The notes below the pieces were generated by a model, which saw nothing but the letters and a program-made list of their open reading frames with translations, had not been told where the DNA came from and ran no database searches. A DNA stretch of 10,321 bases from an uncultured Anaerotignum sp. (GTDB lineage Bacteria; Bacillota; Clostridia; Lachnospirales; Anaerotignaceae). The translations under genes and the position numbers were made by a program. Position 1 is the first letter of the stretch, and every line of letters starts with the position of its first letter. The DNA lies in assembly GCF_905212195.1 (NCBI RefSeq), contig NZ_CAJMDQ010000077.1, forward strand, positions 1 through 10,321. Reading direction: 5' to 3'. Shown piece by piece: positions 1 through 5,806 of this stretch.

Positions 1-46
1 CCCTTAAGAAATCAAGGAAAAGAAAAATCAATGTTTTCTTAAGGGG
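1..46 (-). terminator. Possible terminator hairpin downstream of prpE
   Basis: An 11-bp perfect inverted repeat, CCCTTAAGAAA at 1-11 and TTTCTTAAGGG at 35-45, flanks a 23-nt A-rich loop. It lies about 30 bp beyond the stop codon of prpE. No T-tract is visible on the plus-strand side, and the minus-strand side runs off the window, so function as a terminator is an inference. Confidence 0.35.
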
Positions 47-74
47 AAGTTGCTTCCATTCATCCGTTCTCTTT

Positions 75-875
75 TCATTCCGGCACTTTACCGTCACCGC
101 GATAATGAGCGTAAGTCTTTCCGCGCACCTGCACAAACTCCATTTCTGGATAGCGCAGGGCTGTGAGATAACCGCCATAAACACATCCTTGGTCGATGTC
201 AACGGTGTTGTTCACCAAGTCGGGGCGTTCCGCCACCGTATGCCCATAGACCACCAAGGCTTTGCCATGGTAAGACGCCGCCCAGTCCCGTCTTTGGGGT
301 CTGCCGTTTTCATCAGTTTCTCCGGTGGTTTCCCCATAAAGGCACACTGCCCGTATTTTCCCGGAAAAATATCCCATGCTTTCTTCCTGCAAACCGCCAT
401 GAACAATGGCCAGACGTTTTTTATCCAGCAAAAGATAATAGCACTGGCTTTCATAGCACTGCATATAGCGAATGCGGAAGGCCTGCCGTTCCTCTCTGCT
501 CAGCTTGTCCAGTTCTGCCACGGTTTTCTCCAGACCATGAGAAATCCGCACACGGTTCCCCAGAAAATAGCGGTACAACTTATTGCAGTGGTTCCCGTGA
601 ACCCAGAAACCGCCGTTATATGCCACCTGATCCATCCAGAAATTCAGGCATGCCAAATTCGCAGGGCCTTTATCGGACACATCCCCAACGGAAATGAGCC
701 GCCGTTTATCGGGATGAACGTAAATGCCCTTTTCCTCCCGGTAGCCCAGCTTTTCCACCAGCTGGATGAGCTCGTCATAACAGCCATGGACATCGCCGAT
801 GATATCATATTGATTTTCACGGAACTCCAATATACGGAAGTTCCGTTCCCGTCGTTCCTTTTTCATATACACCAA
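75..875 (-). CDS. prpE: PrpE-like bis(5'-nucleosyl)-tetraphosphatase (metallophosphatase)
   Basis: Calcineurin-like metallophosphoesterase of the PrpE type, which hydrolyses Ap4A symmetrically and, in Bacillus subtilis, is linked to spore germination. Visible motifs, numbered from the longest reading: GDVHG (D28, H30), GDVSDKG (D65, D68), GNHCNK (N95, H96), VHGG (H159) and GHT (H212). GNHCNKLYRY followed by a HGLE segment, and the YGETTGET, RRDWAA and VVYGHT segments, match Bacillus PrpE as I remember it. One change is seen: the usual DRG Arg of the second motif is Lys (DKG). Start is uncertain: the longest form begins at TTG 875, about 9 nt after an AGAAG; ATG 866 has no well-placed ribosome-binding site. 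Either start leaves an N-terminal extension of about 20 residues beyond Bacillus PrpE. It is probably cytoplasmic and monocistronic. The phosphatase family is sure; the exact substrate is inferred. Confidence 0.9.
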   Translation of the reverse strand: MVYMKKERRERNFRILEFRENQYDIIGDVHGCYDELIQLVEKLGYREEKGIYVHPDKRRLISVGDVSDKGPANLACLNFWMDQVAYNGGFWVHGNHCNKLYRYFLGNRVRISHGLEKTVAELDKLSREERQAFRIRYMQCYESQCYYLLLDKKRLAIVHGGLQEESMGYFSGKIRAVCLYGETTGETDENGRPQRRDWAASYHGKALVVYGHTVAERPDLVNNTVDIDQGCVYGGYLTALRYPEMEFVQVRGKTYAHYRGDGKVPE

Positions 876-993
876 TCATTTCTACTTCTGTTTTTTCAAT
901 CTTTTTTATCATAACATAAAATCCTCTGTCCGTGCAAAAAAAGTGAAAAAACTTTCCTCCCACTGCATAAAGTAGTGACAGGAGGTGGTATGT

Positions 994-1134
994 ATGTATG
1001 GAAAGAGAGAGATACCCGCACCCTTTGCGCCCCAGAAACAAAAAGCAAGACCACAGAAAAGCCAAAGAAAGCAAACTTCCGGCGGCTGTTCTCCGGCGGC
1101 TGTGCTTCTGCTGTTGGAGCTGCTTTCCCAGTAA
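994..1134 (+). CDS. Small protein of 46 residues, unknown function
   Basis: This ORF starts at ATG 994 after a strong ribosome-binding site, AGGAGGTGG at 980-988, and ends at TAA 1132, directly before an intrinsic terminator. The N-terminal two thirds are rich in Lys, Arg, Gln and Pro; the C-terminus is short and hydrophobic (CSPAAVLLLLELLSQ). ATGs at 990 and 998 open other frames: both run through the terminator into sequence without protein character, while only the 994 frame stops at its edge. A weak promoter-like pair upstream (TGAAAA at 944-949, CATAAAGTA at 966-974) resembles sporulation sigma-G sites but is not compelling. I do not recognise the protein. A leader peptide or regulatory RNA are alternatives. 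Confidence 0.5.
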   Translation: MYGKREIPAPFAPQKQKARPQKSQRKQTSGGCSPAAVLLLLELLSQ

Positions 1135-1180
1135 AAAAATACGGCACATTTCCTTTTGGGAAAACGTGCCGTATTTTTTC
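1133..1180. terminator. Bidirectional intrinsic terminator
   Basis: Stem ACGGCAC (1141-1147) with GTGCCGT (1166-1172), continued inside by TTTCC and GGGAAA around a TTTT loop. There is an A-tract on the left (1133-1139) and a T-tract on the right (1174-1179), so it can end the small plus-strand gene at 1134 and the minus-strand gene that stops at 1185. Confidence 0.9.
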
Positions 1181-1184
1181 TATT

Positions 1185-1439
1185 TTACAATCCCATAAGC
1201 CCCATGATCTGCTGCATCTGTGCCCGGTCGTTTTCCGGCAGATTTTGAGATACCGCTGCCAGCAGGGCTTTCTGTTCTTCTTTGGAAAGGGTTCCTCCTT
1301 GCGCCAAGGCTTCTCCATATTCCAGAAAAACATCCAATCGTTCCAGTCCTGTTTTATCCTTACTTTTTTCCTGGGCTTCCCGAATCAGCCGCAGCCGTTC
1401 CTCGCCCAGAGCCTCCATTTGTGCCTTTGTCCAGTCCAT
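1185..1439 (-). CDS. Unknown 84-residue helical protein, motif shared with neighbours
   Basis: I do not recognise a family. The start chosen is ATG 1439, preceded at 5 nt by GGAGGG (complement of 1445-1450); an upstream in-frame ATG at 1484 has no comparable site. The protein (beginning MDWTKAQMEALG) is charged and predicted by eye to be helical, with no membrane segment or signal peptide. Its C-terminus, residues 58-84 (LLAAVSQNLPENDRAQMQQ and onward), resembles a motif found twice in the overlapping upstream gene and once in the gene after the protease. The first 80 bp overlap the end of the upstream gene, which suggests translational coupling. It ends just before the terminator at 1133-1180. 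Confidence 0.75.
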   Translation of the reverse strand: MDWTKAQMEALGEERLRLIREAQEKSKDKTGLERLDVFLEYGEALAQGGTLSKEEQKALLAAVSQNLPENDRAQMQQIMGLMGL

Positions 1440-1839
1440 CCAATCCCTCCTTTTGTATGAGGATTTCCCTTGCGTCCATGACACGCATAAGGGTATCCAG
1501 TCTTGTCTGTTCCCTTTGGGACAGGCAGGGGCGAATGGCGGAAAGCATCTGCCTTCTGCGCACTGATGGCGGCAGGGTATCCCTACTGCGGGCCTGAAGA
1601 ACGCCTCCCGTCAGCATCCGCCGCATTTCCATGAGCCGCACCACCACATACAGGTCCCTTTGATACTCCTGATCCAGAAACGGAATGGCTGCCATGAGCA
1701 TATTCTCCTGCTTTTCCCCTTCCTCCATTGCCGGCACTGACTGCGAAGCCTCCTGCGGCGTATCCTGCCCCATGAGCCGGCGCAGTCTTTCCAGCCTGCC
1801 TGCCAGCTGCATGCGTTCTGTTTTCCGGTTTTCCTCCAT
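1360..1839 (-). CDS. Unknown 159-residue protein with two copies of a helical motif
   Basis: Start ATG 1839 lies 6 nt after GGAGGG (complement of 1846-1851). No known family is recognised. Two internal segments look like repeats: residues 48-73 (MLMAAIPFLDQEYQRDL and onward) and 98-123 (MLSAIRPCLSQREQTRL and onward), pattern LL-x-A-[IL]-x5-L-x7-L-x6-M. A related segment occurs in the two other unknown small genes here. The protein is rich in Arg, Glu, Gln and Met, has no membrane segment or signal, and ends in a Gly/Ser-rich tail that overlaps the next gene. It is divergent from the protease gene (119 bp between starts), so a shared control region and a related role are likely. A structural or regulatory partner of the protease is possible but unproven. 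Confidence 0.75.
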   Translation of the reverse strand: MEENRKTERMQLAGRLERLRRLMGQDTPQEASQSVPAMEEGEKQENMLMAAIPFLDQEYQRDLYVVVRLMEMRRMLTGGVLQARSRDTLPPSVRRRQMLSAIRPCLSQREQTRLDTLMRVMDAREILIQKEGLDGLDKGTNGGSGRGTAAADSGSPGKK

Positions 1840-1958
1840 GGTATTCCCTCCATCCTGTCCTTCATCAAAAGATATGCCGCCGGAAGGAAAAAAAGAACCT
1901 CTTTCTCATTCCCAAATAACTGCCCACCGCATACTCTGTCAGAAAGGGGGTCTTTCAA
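1840..1958. promoter_or_regulatory. Divergent intergenic region with promoter(s) for the small-gene operon and the protease
   Basis: This 119-bp stretch separates the minus-strand pair from the protease and must hold start signals for both. It contains the two ribosome-binding sites (CCCTCC complement at 1846-1851; AGAAAGGGGG at 1941-1950). CATACTCT at about 1930-1937 resembles -10 boxes of sporulation sigma factors, but no convincing -35 pairs with it. The promoters themselves are inferred from the gene layout. Confidence 0.4.
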
Positions 1959-2144
1959 ATGGAGCATTTTACAGATACCGCCATTTCGTCAAAATCATTC
2001 CCCACAGGAAAAGGCATCGGCATTGCCATACTGGACACAGGCATCTCTCCTGTGGCGGATTTTACCATACCAACAGACCGCATCATCGCTTTTCGAGATT
2101 TCATCAACGGACGGACAACGCCTTACGACGATAACGGACACGGG

Positions 2145-2169
2145 ACCCATGTGACAGGCGCAAAAAAAA
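2145..2169 (+). other. attL of the element
   Basis: The core ACCCATGT (2145-2152) is followed by GA and the arm CAGGCGCAAAAAA (2155-2167). The same core is at 7510-7517, and the arm is repeated in inverted form at 7495-7507. The left half of this site is protease coding DNA; the right half is element DNA. The A-run of the arm is also the T-tract of the TRAP operon terminator when read on the minus strand. Confidence 0.85.
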
Positions 2170-2201
2170 GAAACAACGCCCATGTTGATACACAGGCGCT
2201 G
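2162..2201 (-). terminator. Terminator of the TRAP operon, overlapping attL
   Basis: Read on the minus strand, CAGCGCCTGTG (complement of 2191-2201) pairs over 11 positions, with three G-T wobbles, with CATGGGCGTTG (complement of 2174-2184) around a 6-nt loop, and is followed by TTTC and eight T (complement of 2162-2173). The T-tract is the A-rich arm of the attachment site. Confidence 0.75.
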
Positions 2202-2257
2202 CCTCTTCCATTTTCTATAATGCTTTTATATGTAGGAGTTAGAGATTATCCGATTGA

Positions 2258-2338
2258 TTACTGGAACATGAGAAATGCTACCAGTACGATGATGCAAGCA
2301 TCTACCAAGTGGCTGCAAGCATTTTTACACCACTGCAT
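2258..2338 (-). CDS. Possible 26-residue membrane protein after dctM
   Basis: ATG at 2338-2336, TAA at 2260-2258. A GAAGGAAGG-type ribosome-binding site lies about 9 nt upstream, within the 20-nt gap after the dctM stop. The product starts MQWCKN and continues with a hydrophobic helix, LVDACIIVLVAFLMFQ, so it would be a single-pass membrane peptide with a short, Cys-containing N-terminus. It sits between dctM and the operon terminator and would be the last gene of the transporter operon. I know of no named family. A small accessory subunit of the transporter is a guess; chance coding in a spacer cannot be excluded. Confidence 0.45.
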   Translation of the reverse strand: MQWCKNACSHLVDACIIVLVAFLMFQ

Positions 2339-2358
2339 GATTTTTTCGCCTTCCTTCT

Positions 2359-3651
2359 TTAACCTAACAGATTAGGCAGGAACATAGAGATTGCCGGTAC
2401 ATAAGTGATCAGCATCAATGTTGCGATCATCAGCACCAGGAAGGGGATGATCCCCTTGATGACCACATCCAGCGTCGTTTCCCCTACACGGGAAGCAACG
2501 AACAGGTTTACGCCCAGTGGAGGTGTGATGAAGCCGATTGCCAGGTTGGTTACCATGATGATACCGAAGTGAACGGGGTCAACGCCCAGAGCTGTTACTA
2601 CAGGGAACAGGATGGGAGCCAGAATCATGATGGCACATACTGTTTCCATGAAGCAGCCTACCAACAGCAGCAGCAGGTTGATGAGCAGAAGGATCAGCAC
2701 TTTGCTGTCTGTCATAGTTGTCAGCAGAGTTGCAACGGTTGTAGGGATACGACCCAGTGTCAGGACTTTGGAGAAACCAGTTGCGCAGCCGATAACCACC
2801 AGAATGGTTGCGGTTGTTTCGCAGGCTCTCTTTGTTACGTCCAGCATCTGTTTGAAGTTCAGTTCTTTATGTACGAACAGACCGATGATCAAGCTGTAAA
2901 TTACGGATACAGCAGCTGCTTCTGTAGGTGTGAAGATACCGCCGTAGATACCGCCCAGGATGATAACGGGGGACAGCAGTGCCCATTTACCTCTCCATAC
3001 TTCACGGAGCGCACGGCTGATGCTGAAAGGTTCTGTGTCGCCTTTATAACCAGCTTTTCTTGCATAGAAGTAGCTGTAAGCGATCAGTACCAGACCGATA
3101 AGGATACCGGGGATGAAGCCCGCCAGGAACAGGGAGCTTACGGAGCTGTTTACAGTTACGGAGTAAACAACCATAGGGATACTGGGTGGAATGATAACGC
3201 CGATGGAACCAGCGGCAGCAATCAGTGCCAGTACGAATTTTTTGTCATAGCCTTTTTCCAGCATGGTAGGAACAACCATACCGCCGACAGCTGCTACAGT
3301 TGCCGGGCCGGAACCGGAAATAGCTGCGAAGAACATACATACAACAACGGTTACGATGGCAAGACCGCCGCGGATTCTGCCGAAGAATACGTTGGCAACG
3401 TCCAGCAGACGTTTGGAAATACCGCCGCCGCCCATCAATTCACCAGCGAATACGAAGAACGGAATCGCCATGATGGGGAAAGAGTCTGTACCAGTTACCA
3501 TGTTACGTGCTACAAAGCCCAGTGTCAGCTGGTCTGTAGCGAAGATGTAAGCCAAGGAAGCGATCCCCAGGGAGAAACCGATGGGAACAGTCAAAACAAG
3601 GCTGACGATCAATGTGATAAATACCACTGCTGCAATTGCTCCAGTTGTCAT
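2359..3651 (-). CDS. dctM: TRAP transporter large permease subunit (DctM)
   Basis: Large membrane subunit of a tripartite ATP-independent periplasmic (TRAP) transporter, which drives solute uptake with an ion gradient, usually sodium. At 430 residues it has the family's usual length. It is almost wholly hydrophobic segments, consistent with about a dozen membrane helices. Family-typical stretches are FVFAGELMGGGGISKRL, the loop AAISGSGPATVAAVGG, PTMLEKGYDK and IIPPSIPMVVY, and late in the protein NLAIGFITPPLGVNLF. Its ATG overlaps the dctQ stop codon by 4 nt (ATGA), showing translational coupling. The substrate cannot be read from this subunit. Confidence 0.96.
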   Translation of the reverse strand: MTTGAIAAVVFITLIVSLVLTVPIGFSLGIASLAYIFATDQLTLGFVARNMVTGTDSFPIMAIPFFVFAGELMGGGGISKRLLDVANVFFGRIRGGLAIVTVVVCMFFAAISGSGPATVAAVGGMVVPTMLEKGYDKKFVLALIAAAGSIGVIIPPSIPMVVYSVTVNSSVSSLFLAGFIPGILIGLVLIAYSYFYARKAGYKGDTEPFSISRALREVWRGKWALLSPVIILGGIYGGIFTPTEAAAVSVIYSLIIGLFVHKELNFKQMLDVTKRACETTATILVVIGCATGFSKVLTLGRIPTTVATLLTTMTDSKVLILLLINLLLLLVGCFMETVCAIMILAPILFPVVTALGVDPVHFGIIMVTNLAIGFITPPLGVNLFVASRVGETTLDVVIKGIIPFLVLMIATLMLITYVPAISMFLPNLLG

Positions 3652-4136
3652 GCTTCCTGCACCTCCTCGTGATTATGCAATGCTTTGATTCTTCTGATGA
3701 TGCACTGAATCTGGCGGATGGCTGTCAGAACGAAGCCAACCAGAGGTGCTGCGTATACGAACTGCATGGGCACATGCAGCGCGGGAGAAATCTGACCGCT
3801 GGCTGTGATCTTCTGGAAAACAGTTACGGAAGTAGCTGCGATGAAGATTGCAAAAGCCAGTACGATGACTTCACTGAGGATTTCCACATAAGGACGTGCT
3901 TTCTTGGGATAGATATTGATGGCAGCGTCGATGCGGATATGGGCTTCTTTTTTCGCTGTGTAAGCCACAGAGAAATAAACCAGCCATACAAACAGATATC
4001 TTGCCATTTCTTCAGACCATGTCAGAGAGCTATGGAATACATAACGCATGACAACCTGAATAAAAATGATAATACTCATCAAAAACATCAAAGGCACGAT
4101 GAAGCATGCTTCCAGATGTTCATTCAAAAACTTCAT
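3648..4136 (-). CDS. dctQ: TRAP transporter small permease subunit (DctQ)
   Basis: A protein of 162 residues with four hydrophobic segments, the usual size and topology of DctQ, the small membrane subunit that pairs with DctM. The segment around WSEEMARYLFVWLVYFSVAY matches the family signature (Trp-Ser-Glu-Glu before a conserved Arg-Tyr-Leu-Phe-Val-Trp). It lies 23 nt after dctP with GGGAGGGAAAAAGG before the ATG as ribosome-binding site, and its stop overlaps dctM. Confidence 0.95.
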   Translation of the reverse strand: MKFLNEHLEACFIVPLMFLMSIIIFIQVVMRYVFHSSLTWSEEMARYLFVWLVYFSVAYTAKKEAHIRIDAAINIYPKKARPYVEILSEVIVLAFAIFIAATSVTVFQKITASGQISPALHVPMQFVYAAPLVGFVLTAIRQIQCIIRRIKALHNHEEVQEA

Positions 4137-4159
4137 ACCTTTTTCCCTCCCCTGTATCT

Positions 4160-5326
4160 TTACGCCGCAGGTGCTGCTTCAACATCGGTTTCTGTTTGTG
4201 CCGGTGTATCTGTCGTCTGTTCTGCGGGATACTTTTCTTTCGCTTTTTCGGCTTCGCTGTAAAGCAGATCGATCACTTCAGGATGTTCTACTTTTTCATA
4301 AGCCATATCTTTGATGCCTGCGCAAGCAGCTTTCATTTCTTCCACTACTTCAGGGCTCAGTTCAGAATAATTCATGCCGGGATAGTTTTTGATATTTTCC
4401 AAAGCAACGGCTTCATATTCGGAACATCTTTCACGTTCATAAGCAACGGCTTCGTCGGAAATTTTCATGATGATATCCTGTTCTTCCGGTGTCAGGCCGT
4501 TGAATGTTTCTCCACTCATGAGGATAACGTAAGGAGAATAGATGTGTTTTGTATAAACATAGTATTTCTGTACTTCCTGGAATTTGGACTGCCATGTCAA
4601 TTCAGCACCGTTGTCCTGACCGTCTACAGTACCCTGCTGCAAAGCGGTGAACAGTTCTGTGAAGGCCATTGGTGTAGGGTTGGCACCATATGCTTTCCAC
4701 TGTGCCAGCTGCAATTCGTTTTCCATGATACGAATCTTCAGACCTTTCAGGTCAGCCATGGATTCGATGGGTTTGTCTGTGGTGGACAGTGTACGGAAAG
4801 AGTTTTCCTGCCACTGCAGCAGCTGGAAACCAACTTCGTTCAGCTGTTCGCCCAGGTAGTCACCCAGTTTGCCGTCCAGTACTTCGTATACCTGCTGTTT
4901 GTTTTCGAAAATCCAAGGGATATCCAGACAGTAAATATCATTACAGAAAGCAGCTACTGTTGCGTTTGTTGCCAGTACGATGTCGTAGTCACCAAACTGA
5001 CAGCTTTCCAACAGTTCACGTTCACTGCCCAATACGTTGTCTGTGTAAATGTCTACTGTCATAGCGCCGTTTGTTTCCTGCTCCAGACGCATCTTAAAGA
5101 ATTTCGCCGCGTCGATGGTAGCAGGGGCATTGCCCAGGGCATAAATCAAATGTCTGCAATCTTCCTGCAGTTCCACGCCTGATTCAAAGGTAACAGGCTC
5201 TACCTTCTTTTCCACAAACCCTGCGGGTGTTGTGGTTTCTGCGGTTTCCTCTTTTTGGCTGCCGCAGCCGGTCATCCCCAGCAGCATGGCAGTTGCCAGC
5301 GCCAGAACCCCGATTCTTTTTTTCAT
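4160..5326 (-). CDS. dctP: TRAP solute-binding lipoprotein (DctP family)
   Basis: Extracytoplasmic binding protein that hands its solute to DctQ/DctM. The N-terminus has a lipoprotein signal, MKKRIGVLALATAMLLGMTGC, so Cys21 would be lipidated, as expected for a Gram-positive cell. A linker to about residue 55 precedes the DctP domain, which shows LKGLKIRI with the conserved substrate-contacting Arg199, then PTPMAFTELFTALQQGTVDGQ (residues 217-237) and a Pro-Tyr near 265. These support an organic anion substrate such as a carboxylate, but which one is unknown. A C-terminal tail (about 368-388) is rich in Thr, Ala, Glu and Pro and lies beyond the domain. GGGAGGAG precedes the ATG at about 5 nt, and a second GGGAGGAG lies 20 nt further upstream. 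Confidence 0.96.
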   Translation of the reverse strand: MKKRIGVLALATAMLLGMTGCGSQKEETAETTTPAGFVEKKVEPVTFESGVELQEDCRHLIYALGNAPATIDAAKFFKMRLEQETNGAMTVDIYTDNVLGSERELLESCQFGDYDIVLATNATVAAFCNDIYCLDIPWIFENKQQVYEVLDGKLGDYLGEQLNEVGFQLLQWQENSFRTLSTTDKPIESMADLKGLKIRIMENELQLAQWKAYGANPTPMAFTELFTALQQGTVDGQDNGAELTWQSKFQEVQKYYVYTKHIYSPYVILMSGETFNGLTPEEQDIIMKISDEAVAYERERCSEYEAVALENIKNYPGMNYSELSPEVVEEMKAACAGIKDMAYEKVEHPEVIDLLYSEAEKAKEKYPAEQTTDTPAQTETDVEAAPAA

Positions 5327-5377
5327 ACATACTCCTCCCTTATTCTTTAAACTCCTCCCAAAAGCACATCTTTTTTG

Positions 5378-5437
5378 AAAAGAAGTTCTTTCTTTGCGTT
5401 TGAAATAAATATTTTTATCGCAAATAAAACTTCTTTT
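5378..5437 (-). promoter_or_regulatory. Long imperfect hairpin in the dctP leader
   Basis: Nested inverted repeats AAAAGAAGTT (5378-5387) with AACTTCTTTT (5428-5437), and inside them TTTGCG (5393-5398) with CGCAAA (5419-5424), around a 20-nt AT-rich loop. It falls between the likely transcription start (about 5455) and the dctP ribosome-binding site. It has no T-tail right after it, so it may be an operator, an RNA-stability element or a binding site rather than a terminator. Confidence 0.45.
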
Positions 5438-5461
5438 TTGTTAGATAAAACTTTTTATTAG

Positions 5462-5490
5462 ATTATATTTAATCCAATTCTAATTTTCAA
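5462..5490 (-). promoter_or_regulatory. Sigma-A-type promoter of the dctPQM operon
   Basis: On the minus strand: -35 TTGAAA (complement of 5485-5490), 17-nt spacer, -10 TATAAT (complement of 5462-5467). The -10 is perfect and the -35 has one mismatch to TTGACA. It predicts a 5' leader of about 130 nt before dctP. Confidence 0.75.
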
Positions 5491-5591
5491 TTGGTATTTC
5501 CTCTAATTTAAAAACATTTATCCGCCACATAAAAACACTGTTATTATGCATATAGAACAAACATTTTGAATCATTATGCGCTTTTTACAAA

Positions 5592-5599
5592 TGTATACA
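5592..5599. promoter_or_regulatory. Possible GntR-type operator
   Basis: The perfect 8-bp palindrome TGTATACA contains the GT-N2-AC core common in GntR-family operators. It lies between the two divergent promoters. An 8-bp palindrome in AT-rich DNA can occur by chance. Confidence 0.3.
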
Positions 5600-5686
5600 C
5601 CCTTTTTTATTCATTTTCCCATTCCAAAAAATCCCATTTTGAAAAAATCATCATTCTTTTTTTCTCTTGGAAGGTGTATCCATTCT

Positions 5687-5755
5687 CAATAGAAAACGGA
5701 TGAACACAAATTGTCTATTGAATTTTTGCACAACTGGTTTTACAATAGATATAGA
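5687..5755 (+). promoter_or_regulatory. GntR gene promoter with three CAATAGA half-sites
   Basis: CAATAGA occurs at 5687-5693 and 5743-5749 and inverted (TCTATTG) at 5714-5720, spaced 27 and 29 bp centre to centre. Two promoter readings fit: TTGCAC (5726-5731), 17 nt, GATATA (5749-5754); or TTGAAT (5719-5724), 16 nt, TACAAT (5741-5746). In either case the repeats touch the -35 and -10, as expected of an autoregulated promoter. The rest of 5491-5806 is AT-rich with nothing else I can name. Confidence 0.5.
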
Positions 5756-5806
5756 ATCGTTATCAAAATTGCATGAACACTGCAAGCAGAGGGGGAGCAA
5801 GTAGAC

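Larger units (their letters stand above)
1959..2375 (+). pseudogene. 5' part of an S8 subtilisin-like protease, split by a mobile element
   Basis: ATG 1959 follows AGAAAGGGGG at 8 nt. Residues 1-67 are clear subtilase: GIGIAILDTG with catalytic Asp26, then DDNGHGTHVTG with catalytic His61. Codons after about 2159 come from element DNA and encode an unrelated tail to 2375, which runs over the TRAP terminator and the end of dctM. The true continuation is at 7510-8190; joined at the ACCCATGT core, the protease is 288 residues with Asp26, His61, Asn160 and Ser241. There is no signal peptide and no pro-domain, so it resembles small intracellular subtilases. Alone this fragment lacks the Ser and cannot be a protease. 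It is a pseudogene in this state but would be restored by exact excision. Confidence 0.92.

Noticed and set aside
105..914. 269-residue plus-strand open frame opposite prpE
   Set aside because: Antisense of a clearly conserved metallophosphatase; no protein motif of its own.
1959..2375. Treating the first protease ORF as a small complete protein
   Set aside because: It has Asp and His motifs but no Ser motif, and its last 70 residues are translated from element DNA including a terminator and part of dctM.
2569..3672. 367-residue plus-strand open frame opposite dctM
   Set aside because: It mirrors dctM exactly and is full of Cys, Gln, His and Asp runs that arise from the complement of hydrophobic codons; no ribosome-binding site.
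4106..5182. 358-residue plus-strand open frame opposite dctP
   Set aside because: Phe-, Cys- and Val-rich antisense of a clear DctP gene, without a start signal or family motif.
5481..5510. CodY-like box (AATTTTC-type) near the TRAP promoter
   Set aside because: Only one half-site is recognisable in AT-rich DNA; too weak to list as a regulatory site.
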